Positions 33,593-41,479 of a DNA stretch of 41,479 nt are shown one piece after another. The stretch lies in assembly GCA_018882745.1 (NCBI GenBank), contig VFFD01000003.1:1-41479 (forward strand). The letters are read 5' to 3'. The stretch is from Candidatus Nanopelagicaceae bacterium. GTDB lineage: Bacteria; Actinomycetota; Actinomycetes; Nanopelagicales; Nanopelagicaceae. A program made the translations under genes and the position numbers. The first letter of the stretch is position 1. Every line of letters starts with the position of its first letter. Under the pieces are notes generated by a model. It saw nothing but the letters and a program-made list of their open reading frames with translations. It was not told the origin of the DNA and ran no database searches.

Positions 33593-34614
33593 GAGATCAA
33601 TCCTTGCGCACGATTGATGAGAATGTTAACTCCCATGCCGAAGCCCTTAAATGCAGGGTTGGTTGTCTGTCCCGCTTTATAGCGCGCCCAGATTTGTTGA
33701 ATGATGACAGTCAAACGGAATAAACCAAATACTTCATAGAAAGTGAAGTCATCACATTTTCTACCGCTTAATTCAAGATATTTTGCAATGAATTCTCTAC
33801 GAGTAGGCATTCCATCAAGGTGACTTGGTTGGCGCCGCAGAGATGCAAACATTGATTCATCATCTTTATCAATCCAATATGCCAGCGCCGATCCGAGATC
33901 CATCAGCGGATCACCCACTGTCGCAAGCTCCCAATCCAGCACGCCCACTAGCTTTTTATGGGCTAAGTCGAAGACCATATTGTCGATTCGCCAATCGCCG
34001 TGAATGATGCAGGAGCCAACATCATCGGGTTTGTTCGCATCAAGCCAGCGCATCACATCCTCACCATCTGGAACATCATCGGTAAGGGCGTTGCGATAGC
34101 GCTTCGACCAGCCTTCAACTTGGCGAGTGACATATCCAGGACCTTTGTTGAGCTCATTGAGAACTGATGCATCAACGGAGTGAAGCTGGGCTAGACCTGA
34201 GACCAATGAATGAGCCATAACGGAGATATCTTCTTTAGTTAAAGTTTCGGGAACATCGCGTCGGAATATCTCGCCTTGAATTCTGTCCATGACATAGAAA
34301 TCTGATCCGAGAATTGAGTGATCTTCACAGAGCGCAATCACAGTCGGTACTAAGTCATACACAGGTTTGAGTCGAGATTGAATGAGGAATTCCCGCTTCA
34401 TATCATGCGCAGAAACTGCTTTTGTCCCTACAGGTGGACGGCGCAGAACTAATTCGCGATCAGGATATTTCAAAAGGTATGTGAGGTTGGATGCCCCGCT
34501 ACGAAATTGAAAGACGTCTGGTAACGAACTCTCGTTGATATATGAGTTAAGCCAGCTGTGGACTTTTGCAACATCAAAAGCATCTTCATCACGAACCGGA
34601 GTGAGATCACTCAT
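33589..34614 (-). CDS. APH-family kinase, LvaA/ACAD10-11 N-domain-like
   Basis: A 341-residue aminoglycoside-phosphotransferase-like kinase. ATP-binding N-lobe: FRSGASNLTYLLKYPDRELVLRRPP. Catalytic loop: IIHGDWRIDNMVF (HGDxxxxN, base Asp near residue 203). Metal-binding: VLDWELATVGDPLMDLG. Kinases of this kind next to, or fused with, acyl-CoA dehydrogenases phosphorylate 4-hydroxyacyl-CoA (LvaA in Pseudomonas; ACAD10/11 in mammals). Here the kinase overlaps the dehydrogenase gene by four bases, supporting that role. It is not an antibiotic-resistance gene by context. Specific substrate not shown. Confidence 0.88.
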   Translation of the reverse strand: MSDLTPVRDEDAFDVAKVHSWLNSYINESSLPDVFQFRSGASNLTYLLKYPDRELVLRRPPVGTKAVSAHDMKREFLIQSRLKPVYDLVPTVIALCEDHSILGSDFYVMDRIQGEIFRRDVPETLTKEDISVMAHSLVSGLAQLHSVDASVLNELNKGPGYVTRQVEGWSKRYRNALTDDVPDGEDVMRWLDANKPDDVGSCIIHGDWRIDNMVFDLAHKKLVGVLDWELATVGDPLMDLGSALAYWIDKDDESMFASLRRQPSHLDGMPTRREFIAKYLELSGRKCDDFTFYEVFGLFRLTVIIQQIWARYKAGQTTNPAFKGFGMGVNILINRAQGLIS

Positions 34615-35822
34615 GACAGATATGACTTGAGCTCTAACCGTGCAATATCGCGGAGGTGCACTTCATCTGGGCCATCAACAATTCTCAAGGTTCGAATCCC
34701 GGCATACATTGCAGCCAGCGGAGTATCTTGGCTAACGCCAGCGCCACCGTGGGCTTGAATGGCGTTATTAATAATCTTCTCTGCCATGCGGGGGACAGCT
34801 ACTTTGATCGCAGCAATCTCTTTACGGGCTGCTTTGGCACCATGATTATCAATAATCCACGCTGCTTTTAAGACTAGTAAGCGAGATTGTTCGATGTCGA
34901 TACGAGCTTGAGCGATCCACTCTTGAATGACGCCTTGGCGGGCTAACTCTTTTCCAAATGGTGTACGAGTCATACTCCGCTTAATCATGAGTTGTAATGC
35001 ACGTTCTGCCATTCCGATAGCGCGCATGCAGTGATGAATACGTCCTGGGCCAAGGCGAGCTTGAGCCAGAGCAAAACCTTCGCCTTCTTTTCCTATTAAA
35101 TTACTGGCTGGAACTTTTACGTTAGTAAATGAAATTTCGGCATGACCATGTTGGTCGATATAACCAAGTACAGAGAGATTTCTCTTCACATTGACGCCGG
35201 GAGTATCAATCGGCACCAGAATCATGGATTGTTGGTGATGGTCATCAGCATCGGGATTGGTTTTTCCCATCACAATTAAGATCTTGCAACGCTCATCCAT
35301 CGCACCAGTGGTCCACCACTTGGTGCCATTGATAATGTAGTTGTCGCCATCTTTCTTGATGCTGGTGCGAATATTGCGGGCATCGCTCGATGCAACATCA
35401 GGCTCTGTCATCGCAAAGCCAGATCGGATCTCTCCATTGAGAAGTGGTTCGAGCCATTGCTTTTTCTGTTCAGCAGTACCGAACATGTCGAGAAGTTCCA
35501 TGTTGCCGGTATCAGGAGCTGCGCAATTGATGGCCTCGGGGGCGATATCCGGTGACCAACCTGTGATTTCAGCAAGGGTTGCATAGTCGGTGACGTTAAG
35601 TCCGTGATCCAAATGTGGCAAAAACAAATTCCATAGCCCTTGAGCGCGCGCTTTTTTCTTTAGCTCTTCAACAATTGGCGGAAGTTTGTGAGGAGTGCCG
35701 GCTTTGTAGAACTCTTCTCGTTGACGGTGATAGGTCGCCTCAGCGGGAAAAACTTCGTTATCCATAAAGGCTTGAAGTTTCGCCGCATATTCGGTTGCCT
35801 TGGGGCTGAGGCTGAAGTCCAT
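34611..35822 (-). CDS. Acyl-CoA dehydrogenase, ACAD10/11- or LvaC-like
   Basis: A 403-residue flavin dehydrogenase fold. Blocks: SGFAMTEPDVASSDARNI, KWWTTGAMDERCKILIVMGKT, GPGRIHHCMRAIGMAERAL, MTRTPFGKELARQGVIQEWIA, and IQAHGGAGVSQDTPLAAMYAGIRTLRIVDGPDEVH. The DGPDEVH ending has Asp where ordinary dehydrogenases have the catalytic Glu of YEG, as in ACAD10/11. These enzymes act on 4-phosphoryloxyacyl-CoA. ATG has TACGGT six bases upstream, a leaderless pattern, so this is the first gene of the operon ACAD-kinase-ADH. The divergent SDR starts 56 bases away. Confidence 0.9.
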   Translation of the reverse strand: MDFSLSPKATEYAAKLQAFMDNEVFPAEATYHRQREEFYKAGTPHKLPPIVEELKKKARAQGLWNLFLPHLDHGLNVTDYATLAEITGWSPDIAPEAINCAAPDTGNMELLDMFGTAEQKKQWLEPLLNGEIRSGFAMTEPDVASSDARNIRTSIKKDGDNYIINGTKWWTTGAMDERCKILIVMGKTNPDADDHHQQSMILVPIDTPGVNVKRNLSVLGYIDQHGHAEISFTNVKVPASNLIGKEGEGFALAQARLGPGRIHHCMRAIGMAERALQLMIKRSMTRTPFGKELARQGVIQEWIAQARIDIEQSRLLVLKAAWIIDNHGAKAARKEIAAIKVAVPRMAEKIINNAIQAHGGAGVSQDTPLAAMYAGIRTLRIVDGPDEVHLRDIARLELKSYLS

Positions 35823-35878
35823 GCGGATACCGTACGCATACTTTGCGAAATTGTTAAGGAATCGAAGGAGTAGGCAGC

Positions 35879-36640
35879 ATGAGTGTTCTTGACCGCTTTC
35901 GTTTAGATGGAAAGGTCGCCGTTGTTACCGGAGCCTCATCGGGCCTTGGAGTTGCATTCGCAAAGGCGCTTGCTGAAGCAGGCGCCGATGTCGTGCTCGG
36001 TGCGCGTCGGGAAGAACGCCTTCCCGAAACTGGAAAATTAGTGGAAGCTGCCGGTCGCAAATTCGCTTATAAGAAAACTGATGTCACCAAACCCGAAGAT
36101 TGTGATGCGCTCATCGCTTTTGCAATCGAGAAATTTGGCAAAGCAGATATTTTAGTCAATAACGCAGGAGTCGGAACTGCAGTTCCTTCGACCCGTGAGA
36201 CTCCCGAACAATTCCGAAGCGTCATCGATGTGAATTTGATGGGCGCATATTGGATGGCGCAAGCTTTTGCGAAAGCAAATAAAGATGGCGGAGTTATCGT
36301 GAACATCTCGAGCATCTTGGGAATTAAACCCCAAGGACTTCCACAAGCTGCCTACGCATCAAGTAAAGCTGGGCTTATCGGATTAACTCGAGATCTTGCA
36401 GCGCAATGGACTGGGCGAAAGAAGATTCGCGTCAATGCCCTTGCACCAGGATTTTTTCCAAGTGAGATGAGCGATGAACTTCCAAAAGATATGGTCGAGA
36501 TGCTCAAGATGTTCGCACCTGCTGGTCGATTAGGTGAACCAGAAGAGCTAGCAGCAACCTTGATCTGGTTAGTAAGTGATGCCTCAAGCTACGTCACCGG
36601 AATTACAGTTCCGGTTGATGGTGGCTTAGTGATGCCTTAA
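35879..36640 (+). CDS. Short-chain dehydrogenase/reductase
   Basis: A 253-residue classical SDR: cofactor motif VTGASSGLGVAFAKAL (residues 16-31), ADVVLGARREERL with basic residues that favour NADP(H), NNAGVGTAV, active-site Ser in NISSILG, YASSK (Tyr-x3-Lys), and ending VSDASSYVTGITVPVDGGLVMP. Substrate unknown; a hydroxyacyl-CoA or steroid-like alcohol is possible. AAGGAG lies nine bases upstream. Divergent from the ACAD operon, so it may share a regulator, and the Lva pathway also includes an SDR. Ends exactly beside the purine phosphorylase stop. Confidence 0.92.
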   Translation: MSVLDRFRLDGKVAVVTGASSGLGVAFAKALAEAGADVVLGARREERLPETGKLVEAAGRKFAYKKTDVTKPEDCDALIAFAIEKFGKADILVNNAGVGTAVPSTRETPEQFRSVIDVNLMGAYWMAQAFAKANKDGGVIVNISSILGIKPQGLPQAAYASSKAGLIGLTRDLAAQWTGRKKIRVNALAPGFFPSEMSDELPKDMVEMLKMFAPAGRLGEPEELAATLIWLVSDASSYVTGITVPVDGGLVMP

Positions 36641-37342
36641 TCAACCATTAATTGCAGCGTGGAGCGCGACTTCCACCATGTCATTAAGGGTGCGCTCTCT
36701 AGCTTCCGAATCCATCGCTTCATGGGTGAAGACATGATCCGAAATAGTCATGATGGCTAGTGCGCGACGGCCTTTTCGGGCTGCGATGGAATAGAGCTGA
36801 CTGGCTTCCATTTCAAGCGCTAGAACGCCATGTGCCAAAAGCTTCTTAGCAGCATCGGTTTCGTCATAGAAGAAATCCATCGAAGAGACGCCACCAACAT
36901 GAACGCGTTCAAATTTCTTAGAGGCTTCGTATGCCGCTTGAAGGAGATGGAAATCAGCGTGAGGTGCGAAATCCAATCCGTTTGTGAAACGGCGATTGAT
37001 GTTGGAGTCTGTTGAGGCAGTCATAGCGATAACTAAATCGCCAACTTTGGTTTTCTCTTGAAGTCCACCAGCGGTACCGATACGAATTGCGACTTGCACA
37101 TCGTACTCATTGAAAAGTTCTGTGACATAAATCGAAGCAGAAGGTAATCCCATTCCGGTTCCCTGGACTGAGATGCGCTCACCCTTGTAGGTTCCCGTGA
37201 AACCAAACATGTTACGGACTGAGTTGTATTGCTTAACGTTCTCAAGATAATTCTCGGCAACCCACTTAGCTCGAAGTGGATCCCCAGGCAGAAGAATTCT
37301 TTCGGCGATTTCGCCCTTAGCTGCTGATATATGTACGCTCAT
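36641..37342 (-). CDS. deoD: Purine-nucleoside phosphorylase (DeoD type)
   Basis: A 233-residue hexameric PNP. Blocks: MSVHISAAKGEIAERILLPGDPLRAKWVAENYL, VQGTGMGLPSASIYVTELF, IRIGTAGGLQEKTKVGDLV, LEMEASQLYSIAARKGRRALAIMTISD (with the base-binding Asp). It splits purine (deoxy)nucleosides with phosphate for salvage. It begins three bases after the PAQR gene ends, so they are probably co-transcribed. Converges on the SDR gene with no gap. Confidence 0.96.
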   Translation of the reverse strand: MSVHISAAKGEIAERILLPGDPLRAKWVAENYLENVKQYNSVRNMFGFTGTYKGERISVQGTGMGLPSASIYVTELFNEYDVQVAIRIGTAGGLQEKTKVGDLVIAMTASTDSNINRRFTNGLDFAPHADFHLLQAAYEASKKFERVHVGGVSSMDFFYDETDAAKKLLAHGVLALEMEASQLYSIAARKGRRALAIMTISDHVFTHEAMDSEARERTLNDMVEVALHAAING

Positions 37343-37344
37343 AG

Positions 37345-37983
37345 TTAGCGAACTATAACCAGTACTGCAGCAATAAAGTGCGAAATGAATGCGGCCGCAG
37401 TCATGGCGTGAAAGAGTTCATGAAAGCCAAACCAGTCGATAGAGAAGTTTGGCTTCTTAAGCGCATAAATGATGGCGCCCGCTGAATAGAGAATGCCACC
37501 AAAGGCGATAAGAACCAGAACTAGAAGGCCGCCACTTCGGTAGAAGTCAGGCAGATAAATAAGTGCGGCCCAACCTAGAGCGAGATAAATAGGAACATAG
37601 AGCCAGCGCGGCGCAGATAACCAGAAGACTCGAAATGCCCCAGAGAGAACGGCGCCGCCCCACACGATAGAGAGCAGCACTACTGCTTGGTTTTTCTCAA
37701 GTAGGTAGATTGCGAAAGGGGTGTAGGTACCGGCAATTAAGAGTGGAATATTGGCGTGATCGATGCGGCGCCAAACCGCTTTTGCGGTAGGACCCCATGG
37801 GACTCGGTGATAGATAGCGCTGCAAGTAAAGAGTGAGACCGCAGTGAGAGTAAAGATAGTTAACGTGACGCGGCCACGTAATTCTGATGTGATGGTGACA
37901 AGAGTGAGACCTGCAACAAGTGCCAGCGGTGACATCACTAAGTGGATGATGCCGCGGAGTTTTGGTCTACTTAATACGTTCAT
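37345..37983 (-). CDS. Hemolysin III / PAQR family membrane protein
   Basis: A 212-residue protein with seven hydrophobic segments and the PAQR metal site: CSAIYHRVPW (His in the first), DHANIPLLIAGTYTPF (Asp/His), and FHELFHAMTAAAFISHF (two His). It resembles bacterial hemolysin III/YqfA, a zinc-dependent hydrolase-like integral membrane protein of unclear physiological role. The name hemolysin does not prove toxicity. Its N-terminal end overlaps the upstream PIN gene by 17 bases. Confidence 0.92.
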   Translation of the reverse strand: MNVLSRPKLRGIIHLVMSPLALVAGLTLVTITSELRGRVTLTIFTLTAVSLFTCSAIYHRVPWGPTAKAVWRRIDHANIPLLIAGTYTPFAIYLLEKNQAVVLLSIVWGGAVLSGAFRVFWLSAPRWLYVPIYLALGWAALIYLPDFYRSGGLLVLVLIAFGGILYSAGAIIYALKKPNFSIDWFGFHELFHAMTAAAFISHFIAAVLVIVR

Positions 37984-38347
37984 GTGTCGCCTTCATAATC
38001 TTGTCGAAAGTGAGCAAATGTGATCGCTCGTGAAGAGCAGAGGCGATGACTATTGCGTCCGCCAAGGTTACCTTGTGATGTGATCGAATTTCAGCGGCGC
38101 GAACCGCGATATCAGTGGTGACAGAAATGATAGGTGAGAAAGATTTCTGAATTTGATTAAGTGCAACAGGAATACTGATGGCATCACTTTTATCGAAGTC
38201 AACAAGCAGTTCAGCTAATGCCAGTGCGCTTAATGAAGGAGGAGAAGTGAGTTCCTCAAGTTCTCTTAACGCTTGAGAGTGATGTGAATCGTCAGGATTA
38301 AAAAGCGCGATCAACCACGACGTGTCTGCGTGGCTTTTTTGTCCCAT
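37967..38347 (-). CDS. PIN-domain toxin (VapC-like)
   Basis: A 126-residue PIN RNase. Acidic residues for Mg are in place: Asp8 (HADTSWLIALF), Glu45-type (ALAELLVDF), Asp in TLADAIVIASA, and Asp in LLTFDKIM. VapC toxins of this fold cleave initiator tRNA or rRNA. It overlaps the AbrB-like gene by 37 bases, antitoxin first. Its ATG has GAGGAG 9-14 bases upstream. Seems intact. Target not predictable. Confidence 0.9.
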   Translation of the reverse strand: MGQKSHADTSWLIALFNPDDSHHSQALRELEELTSPPSLSALALAELLVDFDKSDAISIPVALNQIQKSFSPIISVTTDIAVRAAEIRSHHKVTLADAIVIASALHERSHLLTFDKIMKATHERIK

Positions 38348-38643
38348 TCTTCGCGCTCCTCTTTGTAATCGAAGTTCTCACCAAGGCCTGGCATCGTCCC
38401 AGCGAGTCTGCGTAGCGTCTTTTTCCATTCTTGTTCTGCAGAAGGTGCAAGGACAATTCGCTCTTCTTTATCAATCATGAACTCAACTTGATCACCTGGT
38501 TTGAGATTCACTTCGCGAAGCACCTCCACCGGGATTGTGATCTGATTCTTGGAACTTACCCGAGATGAAGTGGCGCGACCGCGGCGAGGGCGAGCAGATG
38601 TGGATTTTTTGGGGGCCTTCTTAACCTTTACTTTGGAAGCCAT
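38311..38643 (-). CDS. AbrB/SpoVT-type antitoxin (VapB-like)
   Basis: A 110-residue protein with a swapped-hairpin AbrB domain: SRVSSKNQITIPVEVLREVNLKPGDQVEFMIDKEERIVL (residues 27-65). It is preceded by a Lys/Arg-rich tail of 25 residues that is unusual for antitoxins and may bind DNA or RNA; the acidic end EEREEWDKK likely neutralises the toxin. TAGCCT is six bases upstream of the ATG, a leaderless pattern. Paired with the PIN gene. Confidence 0.88.
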   Translation of the reverse strand: MASKVKVKKAPKKSTSARPRRGRATSSRVSSKNQITIPVEVLREVNLKPGDQVEFMIDKEERIVLAPSAEQEWKKTLRRLAGTMPGLGENFDYKEEREEWDKKATQTRRG

Positions 38644-38716
38644 AAGTAAAGGCTAACGCTATTTTGGTCGGCGTGTCGGGGGGCGAAAAGCGGCGTGTTT
38701 TACTGCTTTAGCCGTT

Positions 38717-38746
38717 TTGACCGTCACGCGGGGCTTCAGATAGCCT
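38717..38746 (+). promoter_or_regulatory. rpsL promoter
   Basis: TTGACC (38717-38722), 18-base spacer, TAGCCT (38741-38746), about 70 bases before the rpsL start. Similar to other ribosomal promoters in the window. Confidence 0.7.
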
Positions 38747-38754
38747 CGCGCCCT

Positions 38755-38793
38755 TGTGTCCACAGGGACGACACACCCGACCGCGTGGGTCGG
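38755..38793 (+). promoter_or_regulatory. Structured rpsL leader
   Basis: Two short hairpins occupy the leader: TGTGTC with GACACA (38755-38760, 38770-38775) and CCGACC with GGTCGG (38777-38782, 38788-38793). They could control the rpsL-rpsG-fusA operon, for instance by S7 binding. No match to a named leader is claimed. Confidence 0.4.
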
Positions 38794-38815
38794 ACGAACG
38801 AGATGGAGAACAGTA

Positions 38816-39190
38816 GTGCCAACAATTCAGCAGTTGGTCCGTAAGGGTCGCGTTGATAAGTCAGATAAGACAACAACGCCGGGTCTTAAAGGAAGTCCAC
38901 AACGTCGTGGCGTTTGCACACGCGTTTACACAACAACACCAAAGAAGCCGAACTCTGCTCTTCGTAAAGTTGCACGTGTTCGTCTTACAAGTGGAATGGA
39001 AGTTACTGCATACATTCCAGGTGAAGGTCACAACCTACAAGAGCACTCCATCGTTCTTGTCCGTGGTGGTCGTGTAAAGGATCTTCCTGGTGTTCGTTAC
39101 AAAGTTGTCCGTGGATCTCTCGATACTCAAGGCGTGAAAGATCGCAAACAAGCTCGTTCACGTTACGGTGCAAAGAAGGAGAAGAAGTAA
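38816..39190 (+). CDS. rpsL: 30S ribosomal protein S12
   Basis: A 124-residue S12 with GTG start ([11 protein letters not shown]). A longer frame from 38756 would translate the leader hairpins and is rejected; S12 is normally 123-124 residues and GGAG lies seven bases before the [20 protein letters not shown] and [15 protein letters not shown] keep the two lysines whose mutation gives streptomycin resistance, so the protein is of sensitive type. It guards the decoding centre. Its TAA overlaps the rpsG ATG by one base. Confidence 0.98.
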   Translation: MPTIQQLVRKGRVDKSDKTTTPGLKGSPQRRGVCTRVYTTTPKKPNSALRKVARVRLTSGMEVTAYIPGEGHNLQEHSIVLVRGGRVKDLPGVRYKVVRGSLDTQGVKDRKQARSRYGAKKEKK

Positions 39191-39660
39191 TGCCACGTAA
39201 AGGTCCCGCAGAAAAATCTCCTGTTGTTGCAGATCCCGTTTATAACTCTCCTGTTGTAACTGCGCTTATCAATAAGGTTCTCAATCACGGAAAGCGCTCA
39301 ACCGCAGAATCAATCGTCTACAAAGCTCTTGAGAATTGCCGCGCTAAAACTGAAGTTGATCCAGTCATTACTTTGAAGCGCGCTCTCGATAACGTAAAGC
39401 CAGCCGTTGAAGTTCGCTCTCGTCGCGTTGGTGGAGCTACATACCAAGTTCCTGTTGAAGTTAAGGCAGCACGTTCCATGACTCTCGGCCTTCGTTGGCT
39501 TGTCGACAACGCACGTCTACGTCGCGAGAAGTCAATGGCAGAACGTCTTGCAAACGAAATGATTGATGCATCAAATGGCCTAGGCGCTGCTGTGAAGAAG
39601 CGCGAAGACACTCACAAGATGGCAGAAGCGAACAAAGCTTTTGCTCATTATCGGTGGTAA
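39190..39660 (+). CDS. rpsG: 30S ribosomal protein S7
   Basis: A 156-residue S7: starts [22 protein letters not shown], includes [16 protein letters not shown] and the hallmark [20 protein letters not shown], then [23 protein letters not shown]. It nucleates the 30S head on 16S rRNA and in E. coli represses the str operon. Overlaps rpsL; fusA follows after six bases. Confidence 0.98.
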   Translation: MPRKGPAEKSPVVADPVYNSPVVTALINKVLNHGKRSTAESIVYKALENCRAKTEVDPVITLKRALDNVKPAVEVRSRRVGGATYQVPVEVKAARSMTLGLRWLVDNARLRREKSMAERLANEMIDASNGLGAAVKKREDTHKMAEANKAFAHYRW

Positions 39661-39666
39661 GGAATT

Positions 39667-41479
39667 ATGGCTACAGCGACTGCAATTGACCTCAATAAGG
39701 TGCGCAATATCGGCATCATGGCTCACATTGATGCTGGTAAAACAACCACTACTGAGCGCATCCTTTTCTATACCGGTATCAACTACAAGATCGGTGAAGT
39801 GCATGAGGGCGCAGCCACCATGGACTGGATGGAGCAAGAGCAAGAGCGTGGTATCACCATTACATCCGCTGCGACTACATGCGAGTGGAAGAACCACACC
39901 ATCAACATCATTGATACCCCTGGCCACGTTGACTTCACAGTTGAAGTAGAGCGTTCACTTCGCGTTCTCGATGGCGCTGTCACTGTTTTCGACGGCGTTG
40001 CTGGCGTTGAACCACAATCTGAAACTGTCTGGCGTCAAGCTGATAAGTACAGCGTTCCACGTATCTGTTTCGTAAATAAGTTGGACCGTACCGGCGCAAA
40101 CTTTGATCGTTGCGTTGAAATGATCGGTTCACGTCTTGGTGCCACTGCGCTCGTTCTCCAAGTTCCAATCGGAGTCGAAGCTGATTTCATCGGCGTCGTT
40201 GATTTGATTTCAATGAAGGCGCTGACCTGGCGCGGTGAAACCCAAAAGGGCGAAGATTACAAAGTTGAAGAAATTCCAGCCGAGTTAAAAGAGAAGTGCG
40301 ACGCCGCTCGTCATGCACTTATCGAAACTCTTGCCGAAAATGATGACGCAATCATGGAGAAGTACCTTGGCGGCGAATCACTTTCTGAAGAAGAGATCAT
40401 CGCTGGTATCCGTCGTGCGACTCTTTCTTACAAGCTCACTCCAGTTCTAACTGGTTCTGCATTTAAGAACAAGGGCGTCCAACCCATGCTCGATGCAGTA
40501 ACTCGTTACCTTCCATCACCGCTTGATGTTGATGCGATCAAAGGTACAAAGATGGGCGATAAGAGCGTTGAGATTGCTCGCAAGCCAGATGCTTCTGAGC
40601 CTTACTCATCACTTGCTTTTAAGATCATGAGCGATCCACACCTCGGAAAACTCACCTTCGTACGTATTTATTCTGGTGTTCTTGAAGCAGGTACCGGAAT
40701 CCTTAACTCCACAAAGGATCGTAAGGAACGTATCGGCAAGATCTATCGCATGCACGCCAACAAGCGTGAAGAAATCCCACAAGCTTCGGCCGGAGACATC
40801 ATCGCTGTAATGGGTCTTAAGGACACCACAACCGGTGACACTCTCTGCGATCCAGATAAGCCCGTCATCCTTGAATCAATGGACTTCCCAGATCCTGTTA
40901 TCCACGTTGCGATCGAGCCAAAGACCAAGGGCGACCAGGAAAAACTCGGCGTCGCTATCCAACGCCTTGCAGAAGAAGATCCAACATTCCATGTTCGTAC
41001 CGATGAAGAAACCGCCCAGACAATTATCGGCGGAATGGGTGAGCTCCACCTCGAAATTCTCGTCGATCGTATGAAGCGTGAATTCAAAGTCGAAGCAAAC
41101 GTTGGTAAGCCACAAGTTGCTTACCGCGAAACACTTCGTAAACCAGTTGATCGTTATGACTACACACATAAGAAGCAGACCGGTGGTTCTGGACAGTTCG
41201 CAAAGATCCAGATCGCGCTCGAGCCACTTCCTGTTGGTGCAGTCGAAGGTGGATACGAGTTCGTAAATAAAGTTACGGGCGGTCGTATTCCTCGCGAGTA
41301 CATCCCATCAGTTGATGATGGTTGCCAAGATGCAATGCAGAGCGGACCACTCGCTGGTTATCCACTCACAGATGTACGTGTCACTCTTCTTGATGGTGCA
41401 TACCACGATGTTGACTCATCGGAGTTGGCCTTCAAGATTGCTGGAATCGCGGCGTTCAAGGAAGCAGCAAAACTTGCTG
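39667..41479 (+). CDS. fusA: Elongation factor G, partial (3' end outside the window)
   Basis: 604 codons are visible, open to the window end; full EF-G is about 700. The G domain has [15 protein letters not shown] (P-loop), RGITI (switch), DTPGHVDF, and NKLD. Domain II and III follow ([33 protein letters not shown]), and [16 protein letters not shown] starts the domain III-IV part, with [15 protein letters not shown]. It drives tRNA-mRNA translocation by GTP hydrolysis. The GGAAT ribosome site overlaps the stop of rpsG, so it is translationally coupled. No second fusA-like paralogue is visible here. Confidence 0.98.
   Translation, partial: MATATAIDLNKVRNIGIMAHIDAGKTTTTERILFYTGINYKIGEVHEGAATMDWMEQEQERGITITSAATTCEWKNHTINIIDTPGHVDFTVEVERSLRVLDGAVTVFDGVAGVEPQSETVWRQADKYSVPRICFVNKLDRTGANFDRCVEMIGSRLGATALVLQVPIGVEADFIGVVDLISMKALTWRGETQKGEDYKVEEIPAELKEKCDAARHALIETLAENDDAIMEKYLGGESLSEEEIIAGIRRATLSYKLTPVLTGSAFKNKGVQPMLDAVTRYLPSPLDVDAIKGTKMGDKSVEIARKPDASEPYSSLAFKIMSDPHLGKLTFVRIYSGVLEAGTGILNSTKDRKERIGKIYRMHANKREEIPQASAGDIIAVMGLKDTTTGDTLCDPDKPVILESMDFPDPVIHVAIEPKTKGDQEKLGVAIQRLAEEDPTFHVRTDEETAQTIIGGMGELHLEILVDRMKREFKVEANVGKPQVAYRETLRKPVDRYDYTHKKQTGGSGQFAKIQIALEPLPVGAVEGGYEFVNKVTGGRIPREYIPSVDDGCQDAMQSGPLAGYPLTDVRVTLLDGAYHDVDSSELAFKIAGIAAFKEAAKLA

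Noticed and set aside
33589-34614. Antibiotic-resistance aminoglycoside kinase
   Set aside because: Coupled to an ACAD10/11-like gene; this APH subgroup is metabolic.
38756-38815. Upstream start of S12
   Set aside because: Would translate the leader hairpins; the GTG at 38816 gives the standard 124-residue protein with a ribosome site.

Overview
The window looks like a chromosome segment from a small-genome, roughly half-GC actinobacterium, most like the freshwater Nanopelagicales/acI group. The evidence is a heliorhodopsin close to the type protein 48C12, the actinobacterial order thrT-metT-rpmG ... trpT-secE-nusG-rplK-rplA-rplJ-rplL-rpoB-rpoC-rpsL-rpsG-fusA, an actinobacterial RpoC insertion, and many TANNNT-N6-ATG (leaderless) starts. 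The taxon is inferred from gene content only.

Layout. 1-3.9 kb: end of a HigBA-like toxin-antitoxin pair, heliorhodopsin, an Old Yellow Enzyme, a SOUL haem-binding protein and a UbiA-type prenyltransferase. 3.9-4.1 kb: an odd tRNA (tRNA-Arg-like body, GCU anticodon) between two perfect hairpins. 4.1-6.5 kb: S51-like peptidase, voltage-gated cation channel, YqhA-family membrane protein and a truncated histidine phosphatase. 6.6-10.3 kb: accessory block with a lipoprotein, a TPR protein, a coiled-coil protein with a GreA/B-C-like domain and a T5orf172/GIY-YIG protein. 10.4-14 kb: sugar ABC importer (binding protein and two permeases, no ATPase). 14-15.6 kb: DinJ-YafQ pair and a quinone oxidoreductase. 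15.6-16.9 kb: thrT, metT, then a HEPN/Abi-like gene and three tandem structured RNA hairpins inserted before rpmG. 16.9-20.3 kb: glycosyltransferase, murB, copC-like, aspartate aminotransferase. 20.4-32.6 kb: trpT, secE, nusG, rplKA, glnT, rplJL, a StbDE pair with a dead toxin, rpoBC. 32.6-38.6 kb: alcohol dehydrogenase, APH-type kinase and acyl-CoA dehydrogenase (4-hydroxyacyl-CoA-type module), SDR, purine nucleoside phosphorylase, PAQR/hemolysin III, VapBC-like pair. 38.7 kb to the end: rpsL, rpsG and partial fusA.

The best candidate for an undescribed system is at 15.8-16.6 kb. A 191-residue HEPN protein (RNLIAH motif) of the Abi_2-like type is divergently paired with three short RNA units. 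All three share a CCCC(A/G)G...C(T/C)GGGG outer stem and a GNRA-capped inner stem whose sequence differs between copies while pairing is kept. Two copies also share an ACGG/RRCGCG-like internal loop. This suggests a HEPN toxin with a multicopy small-RNA antitoxin, placed in the conserved metT-rpmG gap with the gene's 3' end inside metT.

All statements come from reading the sequence and from recalled family knowledge. No database search or folding program was run.
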